Translations under genes and position numbers: made by a program
In this document: one piece after another, positions 36,261 through 45,201 of the stretch
Layout: each line of letters begins with the position of its first letter
How positions within the stretch are numbered: position 1 is the first letter of the stretch
The notes under the pieces: generated by a model
Seen by the model: the letters and a program-made list of their open reading frames with translations, nothing else
Told to the model about the DNA's origin: nothing
The model's database searches: none
Origin: Bdellovibrionales bacterium
GTDB taxonomy: Bacteria; Bdellovibrionota; Bdellovibrionia; Bdellovibrionales; UBA1609
Assembly: GCA_027459485.1 (NCBI GenBank)
Contig: DAIDIG010000011.1
Location: 23,368 to 87,367, forward strand
Direction of reading: 5' to 3'
DNA: 64,000 bases

Positions 36261-36648
36261 TCAAGAATTTGCGCCGATCCAGGCGTATTTACAAACGGCG
36301 GAAAACGAAGTTGCCAAACCGCTCACCGGTCAAGTTGTTCTAGCAAAGATTCACAGTTCCGTTCGAATGCGAAAAGCTATCAAAAGCTTTTTTATTTTTT
36401 TCGGCCTTGCCATTGCGAGCATATTCGTTCCCATACTCCATTTTTTCTTGGTGCCGGGGTTTTTGATTCTATCTATATTCATGGCGATAAATGCATACTC
36501 TGACAGCCAAGAGATCGCAAATCTTGATCTCAAATGTGCGAAGTGCGGAACGTCGGTAACTCTGGCGGAAAAGCGGCAAGAGCAATATCCGTTTTGGGTG
36601 AAATGCCCGAGCTGCCAAACGGAATATCGAATCGAAAAATCCAGCTAA
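36238..36648 (+). CDS. Membrane protein with C-terminal zinc ribbon, function unknown
   Basis: A 136-residue protein that overlaps the end of the GcvH-like gene in another frame. A hydrophobic double segment (about residues 45-85) is followed by a zinc ribbon with paired cysteines (CAKCGTSVTLAEKRQEQ and then CPSC). ATG 36238 or ATG 36223 could be the start; neither has a well-spaced ribosome-binding site. No family recognised. The overlap suggests coupled expression with the GcvH-like gene. Confidence 0.7.
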   Translation: MTETSTSDQEFAPIQAYLQTAENEVAKPLTGQVVLAKIHSSVRMRKAIKSFFIFFGLAIASIFVPILHFFLVPGFLILSIFMAINAYSDSQEIANLDLKCAKCGTSVTLAEKRQEQYPFWVKCPSCQTEYRIEKSS

Positions 36649-36662
36649 ACGACTCGCGGAGG

Positions 36663-36680
36663 GCCGCAAGGCGCTGCGGC
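36663..36680. terminator. Hairpin between convergent genes, weak terminator candidate
   Basis: GCCGCA (36663-36668) pairs with TGCGGC (36675-36680) around a 6-base loop, in the gap between the convergent zinc-ribbon and SpoVR genes. No T tract follows, so Rho-independent action is unproven. Confidence 0.3.
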
Positions 36681-36741
36681 AGTCAAAACTCTCGCACAGT
36701 TTAAAGGCGGGCATCTCTGCGTTTAAATTATTGACGGCGTA

Positions 36742-38181
36742 CTATTCGGTTTCAGCTTTGTCTGACTCGTCCGTTTCGTCGGATTTGACCGCTATGTCGC
36801 CGAACGGAGAATGCCGGAATTCGGAACCGTCCCAGGTAAAGATACGGCCTTCGGCGTCCATGACCGTCGCGACATGAATCGGCTTTTTCCAAACGGCGAA
36901 AAGGTTTTCCATCGTCGCTTTCATGTAATCTGGCTGCATTTCGACGCCTTCGAACAAATGCGTCAGCAGAAGTTCGCCGCTCTTGTTGAAGTTGCCATCG
37001 ACGACGCTAATGATCGGCATACCCATATTCGTTATCTGAAATAGGAATTTCTTCTTGATAGTTTTAAAATCACGATTGTCGACCTCGAGTTGCCCGGTCC
37101 GCTTGTTGAAGCGGTATACGAACATTTTGTGCTCACGACAAAAGTCTTCGGTGAGAAATTCATCTATGAAAGTGACGTCATTGTAATCGCGACGAACTTC
37201 GAAAATCTTTTCTCGGCCGCGTCCGATCTTCGTGTCCCAGTTTTTCTTTGCCGCGAGGTCGTCGCACTGCTCCCATTCTTTACCGAATTGGCCGCGGTTC
37301 CAGCGCGATTCGATTTCGCGAAACAGTTCGATGCCAATTTTGTAGGGGTTAAAGCCCGACGGTGGCATCACCATGGCACCGCTGTGTCGATCGGCGAAAT
37401 CCACAATCTCGCAATCGTGCAGAATTTTCTCCGTCATGAGCTTTGCGTGCCAATAAGACGCCCAGCCTTCATTCATGATCTTCGTCATTGCTTGGGGGGC
37501 AAAATAGTAGGCCTCATCGCGAATGATCGATAGAATTGTATGCTGCCATTCTTCTAGCGGAGCGTAATCGAGCAGAAACTTTAGAATGTCGCGCTCTGGC
37601 CGATCTAGCGTCGGCGGAACGGTTGACTCGTCCGCTGTCTCCGCCGCCGCCGGACGAGAGCCGCGCGGCTTATACACGCTATACGCATCGATGAGATTTT
37701 CAAGGCTCAGGCATCGGTCAACAAAATCTTCAACCGTGTCGAGACCGTGTTCATCGATGAGACGGCGCACCTTCACCGCGTGATTGGCCATCTCATTGAT
37801 CATTTTGCGATTGGTTTTACCAAACCATTTGTTGTTCTTAAAAAAATCGCAATGACCGTAAACGTGGGCCATGACCAATTTCTGATCGACAAAATCGTTG
37901 CCCTCCATCAGATAGGCGTAACATGGGTCGTTGTTGATCACGAGCTCGTAAATTTTCGACAATCCGAACTCATAACTCTTCGAGAGTTGCTCGTAATCCA
38001 TACCGAATCGCCAGTGCGGGTAGCGAGTCGGAAAGCCGCCTTTCGCCGCGATTTCGTTGAGCTGTTTATATGTCACAAGTTCAAATATCGTGTCGAAGAA
38101 CTCAAGGCCCTGCCTCTTGGCTTCAGCGCAAATATGGACGCGCGCATTTTCAAGTTCGATCGGCAGCACGTTTTTTGACAT
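36742..38181 (-). CDS. SpoVR family protein
   Basis: A 479-residue cytoplasmic protein of the SpoVR/YcgB family. It matches the family in FPTRYPHWRFGMDYEQLSKSYEFGLSKIYELVINNDPCYAYLMEGN and across its length. SpoVR supports spore cortex formation in Bacillus but occurs in many non-sporulating bacteria beside prkA and yeaH. Its biochemical role is unknown. The ATG overlaps the yeaH stop (TGATG), and the three genes form an operon. Confidence 0.95.
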   Translation of the reverse strand: MSKNVLPIELENARVHICAEAKRQGLEFFDTIFELVTYKQLNEIAAKGGFPTRYPHWRFGMDYEQLSKSYEFGLSKIYELVINNDPCYAYLMEGNDFVDQKLVMAHVYGHCDFFKNNKWFGKTNRKMINEMANHAVKVRRLIDEHGLDTVEDFVDRCLSLENLIDAYSVYKPRGSRPAAAETADESTVPPTLDRPERDILKFLLDYAPLEEWQHTILSIIRDEAYYFAPQAMTKIMNEGWASYWHAKLMTEKILHDCEIVDFADRHSGAMVMPPSGFNPYKIGIELFREIESRWNRGQFGKEWEQCDDLAAKKNWDTKIGRGREKIFEVRRDYNDVTFIDEFLTEDFCREHKMFVYRFNKRTGQLEVDNRDFKTIKKKFLFQITNMGMPIISVVDGNFNKSGELLLTHLFEGVEMQPDYMKATMENLFAVWKKPIHVATVMDAEGRIFTWDGSEFRHSPFGDIAVKSDETDESDKAETE

Positions 38182-39278
38182 CAGCGCCCCCTGCCTAAAA
38201 AATCTTTAATCGACTGCATGATCTTGTCTCTGTTTTCAATCTTACTCATGACCAAGCGATCGTCCGTTGTAAATGCTTTCTCCAAGTCTTTTAAAAACTG
38301 GCCCGAACCGTATTTCGATTCAACCTGCCCGTAACCAAACATGTTTACACCCGGCAAAAAGAAGTCTTTGAGTAGATTGAGACAAACGCGCGTATCTTCG
38401 CCGCTCCAATTGTCGCCGTCGCTGAAATGAAACGGATAAATATTCCATTCGTTTGCCGGATATTCTTCTTCGATGATTTTACGCGCGAGTTTATACGCCG
38501 ATGAAATGAGCGTGCCACCCGATTCGCTCGTTGAGAAAAATGTCTTTTCATCCACCTCTTTTGCCGCGGCGTCGTGAATGATAAAGCGGGTTTCAAGCCC
38601 GCGATAATTGCGTCGAAGCCAGGTGTTGATCCAAAAGCTCTCAAGGCGAACGATTTCTTTTTGTTCGTCACCCATCGAGCCCGAGACATCCATCATGTAG
38701 ATCACAACTGCGTTTGCTTGCGGTCGCGTGACTTTTTTAAACGTGCGAAACCTCATATCGTCTTTTATCGGCACAACGACAGGATCGTTCGCATCATATG
38801 TACCCTCTGTAATTTGCCGCTTTAAAGCCTCTTTGTAGCTTTGTTTGAATAGTTTAAGCGAATTAGGCCCAATCGGTGAGCGACCTGTGTACTTAGTTTG
38901 CACTGTTTCGATAGTCTTGTTGCCCTTCGGCTGAATTCGAGGCAGCTCAAGTTCTTCGCCCAGAATATCGGCCAACTCCTCGAGTGATACGTCGACCTCG
39001 AGTAAGTGCTGCCCGGGCGTATCCCCCGCCTGACCCTTGCCTTCACCCTGTTGACCTTGAACAGCATCACCGGGTTGGCCTTGCCCTTGACCGACGCCGC
39101 CCTGATCTTTCGGCCCGTATTTGAATTTTGGTATTTCGATGGACGGCACCGGAATTTTCACAAATTCCTTCTCTTGTTTGCCGATCATCTCGCCTTGGGT
39201 CACATATTTTTTGAAGTGCTGCTTAATGCGCCCCTTTATAATTTCACGAAATCGTCGATGGTCTTCAAGAATGGACAT
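38181..39278 (-). CDS. YeaH/DUF444 family protein
   Basis: A 365-residue protein with a C-terminal von Willebrand A-like domain; the MIDAS-type DVSGSM ([17 protein letters not shown]) is visible. A Gln/Gly-rich linker (about residues 55-95, [22 protein letters not shown]) separates the N-terminal part. It belongs to the DUF444 family encoded with prkA and spoVR, thought to act together in stress signalling. The stop overlaps the spoVR start by one base. Confidence 0.93.
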   Translation of the reverse strand: MSILEDHRRFREIIKGRIKQHFKKYVTQGEMIGKQEKEFVKIPVPSIEIPKFKYGPKDQGGVGQGQGQPGDAVQGQQGEGKGQAGDTPGQHLLEVDVSLEELADILGEELELPRIQPKGNKTIETVQTKYTGRSPIGPNSLKLFKQSYKEALKRQITEGTYDANDPVVVPIKDDMRFRTFKKVTRPQANAVVIYMMDVSGSMGDEQKEIVRLESFWINTWLRRNYRGLETRFIIHDAAAKEVDEKTFFSTSESGGTLISSAYKLARKIIEEEYPANEWNIYPFHFSDGDNWSGEDTRVCLNLLKDFFLPGVNMFGYGQVESKYGSGQFLKDLEKAFTTDDRLVMSKIENRDKIMQSIKDFLGRGR

Positions 39279-39282
39279 AGAT

Positions 39283-41340
39283 TCATTTTTTCTCTTTCAC
39301 GTCACCGCGCGCGAATATTCCGGCTACGTGTTGAAGAACATCTCCAGCCGAAATCTCATCATAACCGAATTCTTTAATCAGCCGCGCCTTTACGAGGTCG
39401 ACTTTTTCGCGCGTTTCTTTGTTGTCATCAGATGAAATATGCGCCGTCAACTTGATTGTATCGCGTTCATCTTCGAATAGCTTTCGTTCGAACGCCCGAT
39501 GGAGTCGCTCATTCGTTTTATAATCGAATTTCTTACCCTCAAGACCATGCGATTCGATGTAGTTTCGAATTTCGTGGCGAAAATCGTCTTTTCGCGATTC
39601 GGGGATGTCGATTTTATCTTCAATTGAACGCATGAGCCTCTCATCGACTTCTTTACCCTGAGTATACGCCTTCACGTTATCGATATAGTTCGAACACAAG
39701 CGATCGAGAGCGCCCTCGTCATTGCTGACGGCGTGTTGCACTTCGGCTTTGATGATCTCTTCGTACTCCTGCTTCACGACGCCGATCAATTCGCGATAGT
39801 CGTTACGAATTTCTTCGTTATTCGCCATGAGCGGATGATTTTTCAAGCCTGACTCAAGTTCATTCAACACAAGAAGTGGCGTCACAGACCCACGATTGAG
39901 TTGTTGCGCCATGACGATGGCATTTGAAATTTTGTCTTGGATATACCGGGGCGATATCCCGTCGAGACCTTCGCGCTTGGCTTCTTTACGAAGTTCTTTC
40001 ACATTGTCCTCGGTAAAATTCGGTATCGTTTTGCCGTCGTAAAGTTTCAGCTTCTGCACGCGCGTCAGGTTGGCTTTTTTAGGCTTTTCAAGCCGAGTGA
40101 GCACGGCCCACATGGCCGCCATTTCAATTGTGTGCGGGGCGATACTGACACCCTTTAGGCGCTTGCTGTTGAAGTCTTTTTTATAGATCTTGATCTCTTC
40201 GTTCCACTTCGTGATGTACGGGATATCAATGCGCACAGTCCGGTCGCGCAGAGCTTCCATAAATTCATTGTCTTGAAGCCGACGAAATTCCGGTTCGTTC
40301 GTGTGACCGATAATCACTTCGTCGATATGCGTTTGCGCGAATTTTTTCGGTTTGACTCGATGCTCTTGCGAAGCTCCAAGTAAGTCATAGAGAAACGCCA
40401 CATCGAGCTTCAAAACTTCGACAAATTCAATCACGCCTCGATTGGCAATGTTGAATTCACCGTCAAAATTGAAAGCGCGCGGGTCTGAGTCCGACCCATA
40501 CTCAGCGATCTTTCGGTAATTCAAATCGCCGGTGAGCTCAGTGCTATCCTGGTTCTTTTCATCTTTTGGCTGAAACGTGCCAATACCCACGCGATCGGCT
40601 TCGCTGAGGATGAGACGCTTCACACGAACGTGATTAAAAACGCGCTCAAGATTGCCGTTATATTTTTCGAGCAGCCGCTTGAGGATGTATCGGCTCGGAG
40701 GGCAGAGCTCGCCTTGAATCTGCACTCGAAAGTCATCTTTCATGCCTCGATTAAATTCATCACAAAGTTTCGGCCGCATTTCTTCAGGCACAAGTAGAAG
40801 GGGTTCTTCGTGCATGGGGCTCGGAAAAATCCGCACGCCTTTGCCGAAAATATCCTCGTGTTCGCCGGCTTCATCAAACCATTCGAATGTGTACACCGCG
40901 CCCTGATCGGTTTTCGAATAGGCCTCGACGCCTTTTTTTAACATCCGACAAACAGTTGACTTCGCACTGCCCACGGGCCCGTGAAGAAGTATGACGCGCT
41001 TTTCAGCGCCGTAACCTTGAGCGGCGGCCTTTAGAATGTTGACGAGTTTCATGAGCGGTATATCAAGGCCGAAGACGGCATCGCGACCGCCGTTGTCTTC
41101 ATCATCGAAAAATTTGTAATGAAGCACGTGCTTTTTTACGTCGACGTACTCCTCGTAACCCTTTTCAACGATGAGGTCGTACATGCGCTGAAACGCATTT
41201 CGCGAAATCTTCGGGTTGCGCTTTACCATTTGAATATAATCGTTAAAGCTCCCAACCCAATTGAGATCGCGGTACTCTTTGGAATTCTGCCAATCCCGCA
41301 ATATAGTCTGAAAGTTCAGATGACCCCAGTCATTCGACAT
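39283..41340 (-). CDS. prkA: PrkA serine protein kinase
   Basis: An AAA+-like protein kinase of about 685 residues. The Walker A motif is [13 protein letters not shown] in the N-terminal AAA part, and the C-terminal PrkA kinase-like domain follows (from about residue 415, [14 protein letters not shown]). PrkA homologues phosphorylate proteins in stress and nutrient responses, and in some species act as a Lon-like protease. ATG 41340 (GGGAG 6 bases upstream) is preferred over ATG 41364. It heads the prkA-yeaH-spoVR operon. Confidence 0.93.
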   Translation of the reverse strand: MSNDWGHLNFQTILRDWQNSKEYRDLNWVGSFNDYIQMVKRNPKISRNAFQRMYDLIVEKGYEEYVDVKKHVLHYKFFDDEDNGGRDAVFGLDIPLMKLVNILKAAAQGYGAEKRVILLHGPVGSAKSTVCRMLKKGVEAYSKTDQGAVYTFEWFDEAGEHEDIFGKGVRIFPSPMHEEPLLLVPEEMRPKLCDEFNRGMKDDFRVQIQGELCPPSRYILKRLLEKYNGNLERVFNHVRVKRLILSEADRVGIGTFQPKDEKNQDSTELTGDLNYRKIAEYGSDSDPRAFNFDGEFNIANRGVIEFVEVLKLDVAFLYDLLGASQEHRVKPKKFAQTHIDEVIIGHTNEPEFRRLQDNEFMEALRDRTVRIDIPYITKWNEEIKIYKKDFNSKRLKGVSIAPHTIEMAAMWAVLTRLEKPKKANLTRVQKLKLYDGKTIPNFTEDNVKELRKEAKREGLDGISPRYIQDKISNAIVMAQQLNRGSVTPLLVLNELESGLKNHPLMANNEEIRNDYRELIGVVKQEYEEIIKAEVQHAVSNDEGALDRLCSNYIDNVKAYTQGKEVDERLMRSIEDKIDIPESRKDDFRHEIRNYIESHGLEGKKFDYKTNERLHRAFERKLFEDERDTIKLTAHISSDDNKETREKVDLVKARLIKEFGYDEISAGDVLQHVAGIFARGDVKEKK

Positions 41341-41367
41341 TTCACGCTCCCAAGAGGCATTCATGGC

Positions 41368-41392
41368 TTAAAAGGCTCCCGTCGCCTCTTAA
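41368..41392 (-). promoter_or_regulatory. Hairpin in the prkA leader
   Basis: A 9-base inverted repeat with one mismatch (TTAAAAGGC at 41368-41376 and GCCTCTTAA at 41384-41392) encloses a 7-base loop. On the minus strand it lies just before the prkA start region, and GGGAG partly falls in the loop, so it might affect ribosome access. No T tract follows; its function is not known. Confidence 0.35.
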
Positions 41393-41416
41393 ATTAAATT
41401 ATGCCGGACGGATAAA

Positions 41417-42172
41417 TCAATTACGACCCAATGTCTCAGATCTAGACGTTCGCCTATGTTCTAAATTCTTAACTTTAAAGGAATGCGGTGCCTTTAAAGT
41501 AAACGCGGATTTTGCACCCGCAATTTGATTCTTAAAATTGAATAAATTCATTTGCACTTGCGCCGTCGGATGGTCGATTTCAATTGTTCTTGAATCGCCA
41601 TTTCTCGATAGCCATGTAACTTTAAGTTGACTCCGTCTATTCTCGCAATTTTGTGGATAGCCGTACTTATCTTGTACACATTGCCAGCCGCCGGTCGCAG
41701 GTGCGTGATCGAATAAAATATCAAAAAGCAGATTCGGTTCGACCGGGACTTTTAATATCACTCGCATGGCTCGCGCACTCGCCACCGTGTGATAAAGCGT
41801 CCGGCTATCAACGCTCAAGTAGTCCATGTGCCTGCCATTGATCGCGACACTCCCCAGGTAAGTCCCCATCGCAGAGGTAATATCGAGACGCAATTTTCGT
41901 TCCGAAACTGCGGGAGCATTGACGGCCTTGATCGCGACATTGACGATGCCAGAGTGCTCGGCCCTTTTATCGCGTACAAGTACTTTTGCCTGCCACATCC
42001 CCTGATCAATTTGAGAAAAATTTCGCGGCGTCGTCGCACAACCGCATAGCAAAAACAGAATAATAGCGCTCGCGCTATTCCGCAGAAGCCGATGCTGGTT
42101 GACGAGTGTGGGTCGGCACCAAAGAGAGAATTTTTGCTCTGATTTTATTTGCTTTAGTTGGGTCATTCTCAT
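41417..42172 (-). CDS. LolB-like lipoprotein
   Basis: Exported lipoprotein of about 250 residues with a long positively charged N-terminal part, a hydrophobic segment (SASAIILFLLCGC) and lipobox LCGC. The mature part begins TTPRNFSQID and has a beta-rich pattern (RLDITSAMGTYLGSVAINGRHMDYL) like LolB or DUF4292 proteins. LolB inserts lipoproteins into the outer membrane, but this assignment is only from pattern. It overlaps the end of the TPR gene by about 98 bases; ATG 42166 is an alternative start. Confidence 0.55.
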   Translation of the reverse strand: MRMTQLKQIKSEQKFSLWCRPTLVNQHRLLRNSASAIILFLLCGCATTPRNFSQIDQGMWQAKVLVRDKRAEHSGIVNVAIKAVNAPAVSERKLRLDITSAMGTYLGSVAINGRHMDYLSVDSRTLYHTVASARAMRVILKVPVEPNLLFDILFDHAPATGGWQCVQDKYGYPQNCENRRSQLKVTWLSRNGDSRTIEIDHPTAQVQMNLFNFKNQIAGAKSAFTLKAPHSFKVKNLEHRRTSRSETLGRN

Positions 42173-43913
42173 TTTCCGCCGCTTTTTCGTACATCTCTTT
42201 GGCTTTGTCAGTCAACTCAAAGACATAGTAAGCGTCGCCGAGGTGTTCGGCAATTACACTTTCATCGTTTTTGAGTTTGTACGCGGCTTGCAGATACTGA
42301 ATCGCATCGCCCACATGACCCTCTTTGAACATCACCCATCCAACCGTGTCCAAAATGTACGGATCGTCAGGTTGCAACTCCATTGCTTTTCGCGCCATTT
42401 GTTCAGCTTGGCTCAAATTTTTACCCTCTTCTGCGTATGTGTACGCCAAGTAGTTGAGCGCTTGCACGTGATCCGCATCGAGCGAGATGATTTTTTTCAT
42501 TTGAGCGATGCAATCAGCGGTACGACCGGCATGATCGTAAAGCGACCCGAGGTAAAAGCGAAGCTGGGTGTCATCGGGGAATTTTTTAACAGCCCCCGAG
42601 AGCAAGGCGATGCCCTTTTTGTATTGGTGCTCGTCATCGAGAATCGAGGCGTCGAAAGCATAAAATTGCGGGACGTCACTGCGGGCCGCAAGAGCCTTTT
42701 CAATCAGCGCGGTCGCGCCCTTGTCATCGTGCATTTTTCTGAGCAAATAGGCGGCATGCACAATGGCGTCGCCGTAATGCGAACTTGATGGCGCGATTTT
42801 CTCGTAATTATCTACGGCGAGCTGGCCGTTGTTTTGCTCCTCGTAAATCGCTCCCAAGTAAAAGCGTATTTTGCTCGAGTTCGGTGCCGATGCCAGAATT
42901 TCGTTTAACTTATCGATGGCCTCGTCATAATTTTTCTGTTCGATCAAAATGAGGGCGATTTTAAGTTTGATATTAAGATCGGTGGGTTCGAATTGCTCGA
43001 GGGCCGATAGATACTTTAATGCCTTATCGTAATTTTCTTTTTCAAGGTAGGTTTGACTGAGTTGATACGCGACATCTTGATTCGGACCGAACTGTTCTTC
43101 AAACGACTCGAGAAGTTTCGTCGATTTATCTTCATCGCCTTCAGCCGTGTACAAATCCGCCAGCGCGAGGGCGCTGTCTTCATAATCGGGCTTATCTTGC
43201 AAACTTTCAGTGAAGGCGTGCTCGGCTTTTTTATATTCATCTTCGCCCTGGCTGACCCGCATTTTGCCGAGATAAAAATACGCGAGATACGCTTTGTCTG
43301 TGCCCGGCACCTTGGCGGCTTTTATAAAATATTTTTCGGCATTGGCGTAATCCGCCTCTTCGGCTTTGACTGCTCCCAAATAGATCAGCGCTTCGGCGTT
43401 TTTCGGATTATGCGTCAACACCGCCTGATATTCATTTTCGGATTGATTGTACATTTTAAGAGCTTGATAAAGCCCGCCGAGAAAAATATGCGTATCGTCG
43501 TTTGACGGGTCCAGTTTTTCGGCTTTTTGGGCTTGATCGAGCGCATCGGTCAAGAGGCTCTCTCGCAAATATTCGCCCGCCAGCCGCAGACGCACAGTCG
43601 CGGACTTCGGGTCATACAGCGCGGTCAACTTGAATTCTTCGACAGCTTTTTTTGAATCGCCATTTAAACTATAAGATTCGCCGAGCTCGTAGTGGTAATC
43701 GGCTTCTGTACGCATATGGAGCGGGCCATTGGCTCTCGCTGCGGCCGCGTCACTTGGCGGCGACATCGACTTTGGCGCCGGGTTTAGATTGCTTAATATC
43801 GGATTGGGCACATAAGCCAGACCGTTGTCCGTTTTGACGGTCGCACATCCGAACAAAGCCGGTATTAATACGAAGACCGCGACGGTAATAATTCTTTTAT
43901 ACAATTTGGCCAT
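42075..43913 (-). CDS. TPR-repeat lipoprotein
   Basis: A 612-residue exported lipoprotein (signal TVAVFVLIPALFGC, lipobox LFGC) with a proline-rich linker and about twelve tetratricopeptide repeats. Typical repeat ends include ALIYLGAVKAEEADYANAEKYF and DALDQAQKAEKLDPSND. TPR lipoproteins act as scaffolds in envelope assembly, for example in secretin or cell-wall complexes; partners are unknown. ATG 43913 starts directly at the signal peptide and is preferred over 43946. Confidence 0.82.
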   Translation of the reverse strand: MAKLYKRIITVAVFVLIPALFGCATVKTDNGLAYVPNPILSNLNPAPKSMSPPSDAAAARANGPLHMRTEADYHYELGESYSLNGDSKKAVEEFKLTALYDPKSATVRLRLAGEYLRESLLTDALDQAQKAEKLDPSNDDTHIFLGGLYQALKMYNQSENEYQAVLTHNPKNAEALIYLGAVKAEEADYANAEKYFIKAAKVPGTDKAYLAYFYLGKMRVSQGEDEYKKAEHAFTESLQDKPDYEDSALALADLYTAEGDEDKSTKLLESFEEQFGPNQDVAYQLSQTYLEKENYDKALKYLSALEQFEPTDLNIKLKIALILIEQKNYDEAIDKLNEILASAPNSSKIRFYLGAIYEEQNNGQLAVDNYEKIAPSSSHYGDAIVHAAYLLRKMHDDKGATALIEKALAARSDVPQFYAFDASILDDEHQYKKGIALLSGAVKKFPDDTQLRFYLGSLYDHAGRTADCIAQMKKIISLDADHVQALNYLAYTYAEEGKNLSQAEQMARKAMELQPDDPYILDTVGWVMFKEGHVGDAIQYLQAAYKLKNDESVIAEHLGDAYYVFELTDKAKEMYEKAAENENDPTKANKIRAKILSLVPTHTRQPASASAE

Positions 43914-43997
43914 CCCTGCGCCTTTTTTTGGAGCGCCTTTTCTCACAAAGAGATCGGCGTTACGCGGATGGATCTTTAGAATCGGGCTGCGAAATGC

Positions 43998-44450
43998 TTA
44001 TGGCCAAGCCCTCTGGACAGAGCCGATATCGTCACCTTGAAATTTGACGGCGACTAGACGACCCGACGGGCTGACCGTAAAGTCATGGCTTTGCGTCTGC
44101 AATTTACCATCAGGGCCGGCGGAGTAGACGACGACAACCCGGCGATTCGATGAATCACTGAAGACGCGGTACAGATATTCGTGTCCCCACGGATCAAGGG
44201 AATCCGATAGTTTCATCGGTCGACTGTCTGGTTTTGAGGCGAGTTGCCGGACTATAGTCTTGTCTGAGTCGAGTCGGCTGATTATTTTTAAGCCAATTGA
44301 ATCGCAATCAACTTCAGCTTGATTGAGTCGTTGCGCGCTTATCCCGTGAGCTACAATACCACTCACCAGAATAAAGGACCCCACCACCAGGGCAAACAGT
44401 GAAAATGCGTCAAACCCACTAAACTCATGTAATGTTTGTTCTTTTTGCAT
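43998..44450 (-). CDS. GspG-like pseudopilin-type protein
   Basis: A 150-residue protein with a single N-terminal hydrophobic segment (FSLFALVVGSFILVSGIVAHGI) and a soluble domain. Its DPWGHEYLYRV and YSAGPDGKLQT strings are like the end of type II secretion major pseudopilin GspG. The usual prepilin cleavage site (G before F/M plus E5) is not clear here, so processing is uncertain. No other secretion genes are nearby. Divergent from phaR, with an inverted repeat between them. Confidence 0.6.
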   Translation of the reverse strand: MQKEQTLHEFSGFDAFSLFALVVGSFILVSGIVAHGISAQRLNQAEVDCDSIGLKIISRLDSDKTIVRQLASKPDSRPMKLSDSLDPWGHEYLYRVFSDSSNRRVVVVYSAGPDGKLQTQSHDFTVSPSGRLVAVKFQGDDIGSVQRAWP

Positions 44451-44452
44451 TC

Positions 44453-44497
44453 AAATCCATCCCGATAGGGTCCTCTTTTATCTTTTCGGATGGATTT
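44453..44497. promoter_or_regulatory. Inverted repeat in the phaR/pseudopilin intergenic region
   Basis: AAATCCATCC (44453-44462) and GGATGGATTT (44488-44497) form a perfect 10-base inverted repeat with 25 bases between. It lies next to the pseudopilin start and upstream of the phaR promoter, so it could be an operator or an RNA hairpin in the leader. No regulator is assigned. Confidence 0.4.
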
Positions 44498-44563
44498 TTC
44501 AGGACTTTAGTCAAAACTTTAGAAATTTAGTAACCGTCGAGTTTCTTGACATAGTCGACCTAC

Positions 44564-44593
44564 TTGACAGGCCGTGACAGCGCCGGATATGTT
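44564..44593 (+). promoter_or_regulatory. Candidate sigma-70 promoter of phaR
   Basis: TTGACA (44564-44569) and TATGTT (44588-44593) are 18 bases apart. The start would fall near 44600, with the strong GGAGG ribosome-binding site following. A second TTGACA lies at 44546-44551, without a good -10 partner. Confidence 0.5.
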
Positions 44594-44629
44594 GCGCCCG
44601 GGTAACTGATCCGAGAGGGAGGCTGTTCG

Positions 44630-45187
44630 GTGGTTAATCAAGAAACAATTATGGCGGGAAAAGCAAGCATGAGAACGAAAATAATCAAGAGATATCAAAA
44701 CCGAAAGCTTTATGACACCCAGCAGAGTTGTTACGTCACCCTGGACGATATTGCTAAGATGATTCGCTCCAACGAAGATGTGATGGTTATCGACAACAAA
44801 AGCAAAAACGACATTACGGCCGCTACTTTAACCCAAATCATTTTTGAATCTGAAAAGAAAGTCGCTCAATACGCACCTTTGTTTACGCTTCGCGAAATCA
44901 TTCAGACCGGTAACGGTAGCATTTCAAACTATTTGGCGAAGCTCGGAGCGTTCCCTGCCGATTATGCTGAAAAGCAAGCCGCGCAAGCTCGTGAAGCGGG
45001 TCTCGACGCTTCGATGAAGGTCAATAAACCGTCTTACGACGATCTTAAGCAGACGCTCGATGAGCGCGTGGTTTCAGCAGCGGCTGCGACCAAAGCGGCT
45101 AGCACTGCAGCTGCGAAGCCTGGCTTCACTAATAACGTAGAAGTCACGCCCGACCTGCCGACTTCAAATCGCGGCCTTAATAATTAA
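44630..45187 (+). CDS. phaR: PhaR-type polyhydroxyalkanoate synthesis repressor
   Basis: A 185-residue DNA-binding regulator. The N-terminal domain RYQNRKLYDTQQSCYVTLDDI followed by IRSNEDVMVIDNKSKNDIT is the PHA-accumulation regulator domain. The C-terminus is Ala-rich. PhaR binds PHA granules and the promoters of phasin genes. No PHA synthase or phasin gene lies in the window, so targets are unknown. GTG at 44630 is 7 bases after GGAGG and is preferred over ATG 44651. Confidence 0.85.
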   Translation: MVNQETIMAGKASMRTKIIKRYQNRKLYDTQQSCYVTLDDIAKMIRSNEDVMVIDNKSKNDITAATLTQIIFESEKKVAQYAPLFTLREIIQTGNGSISNYLAKLGAFPADYAEKQAAQAREAGLDASMKVNKPSYDDLKQTLDERVVSAAAATKAASTAAAKPGFTNNVEVTPDLPTSNRGLNN

Positions 45188-45201
45188 GTTAGCTCGCAAG
45201 C

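Noticed and set aside
42099..42788. 229-residue plus-strand frame
   Set aside because: Antisense to the TPR lipoprotein; long because of GC skew in codons, not a separate gene.
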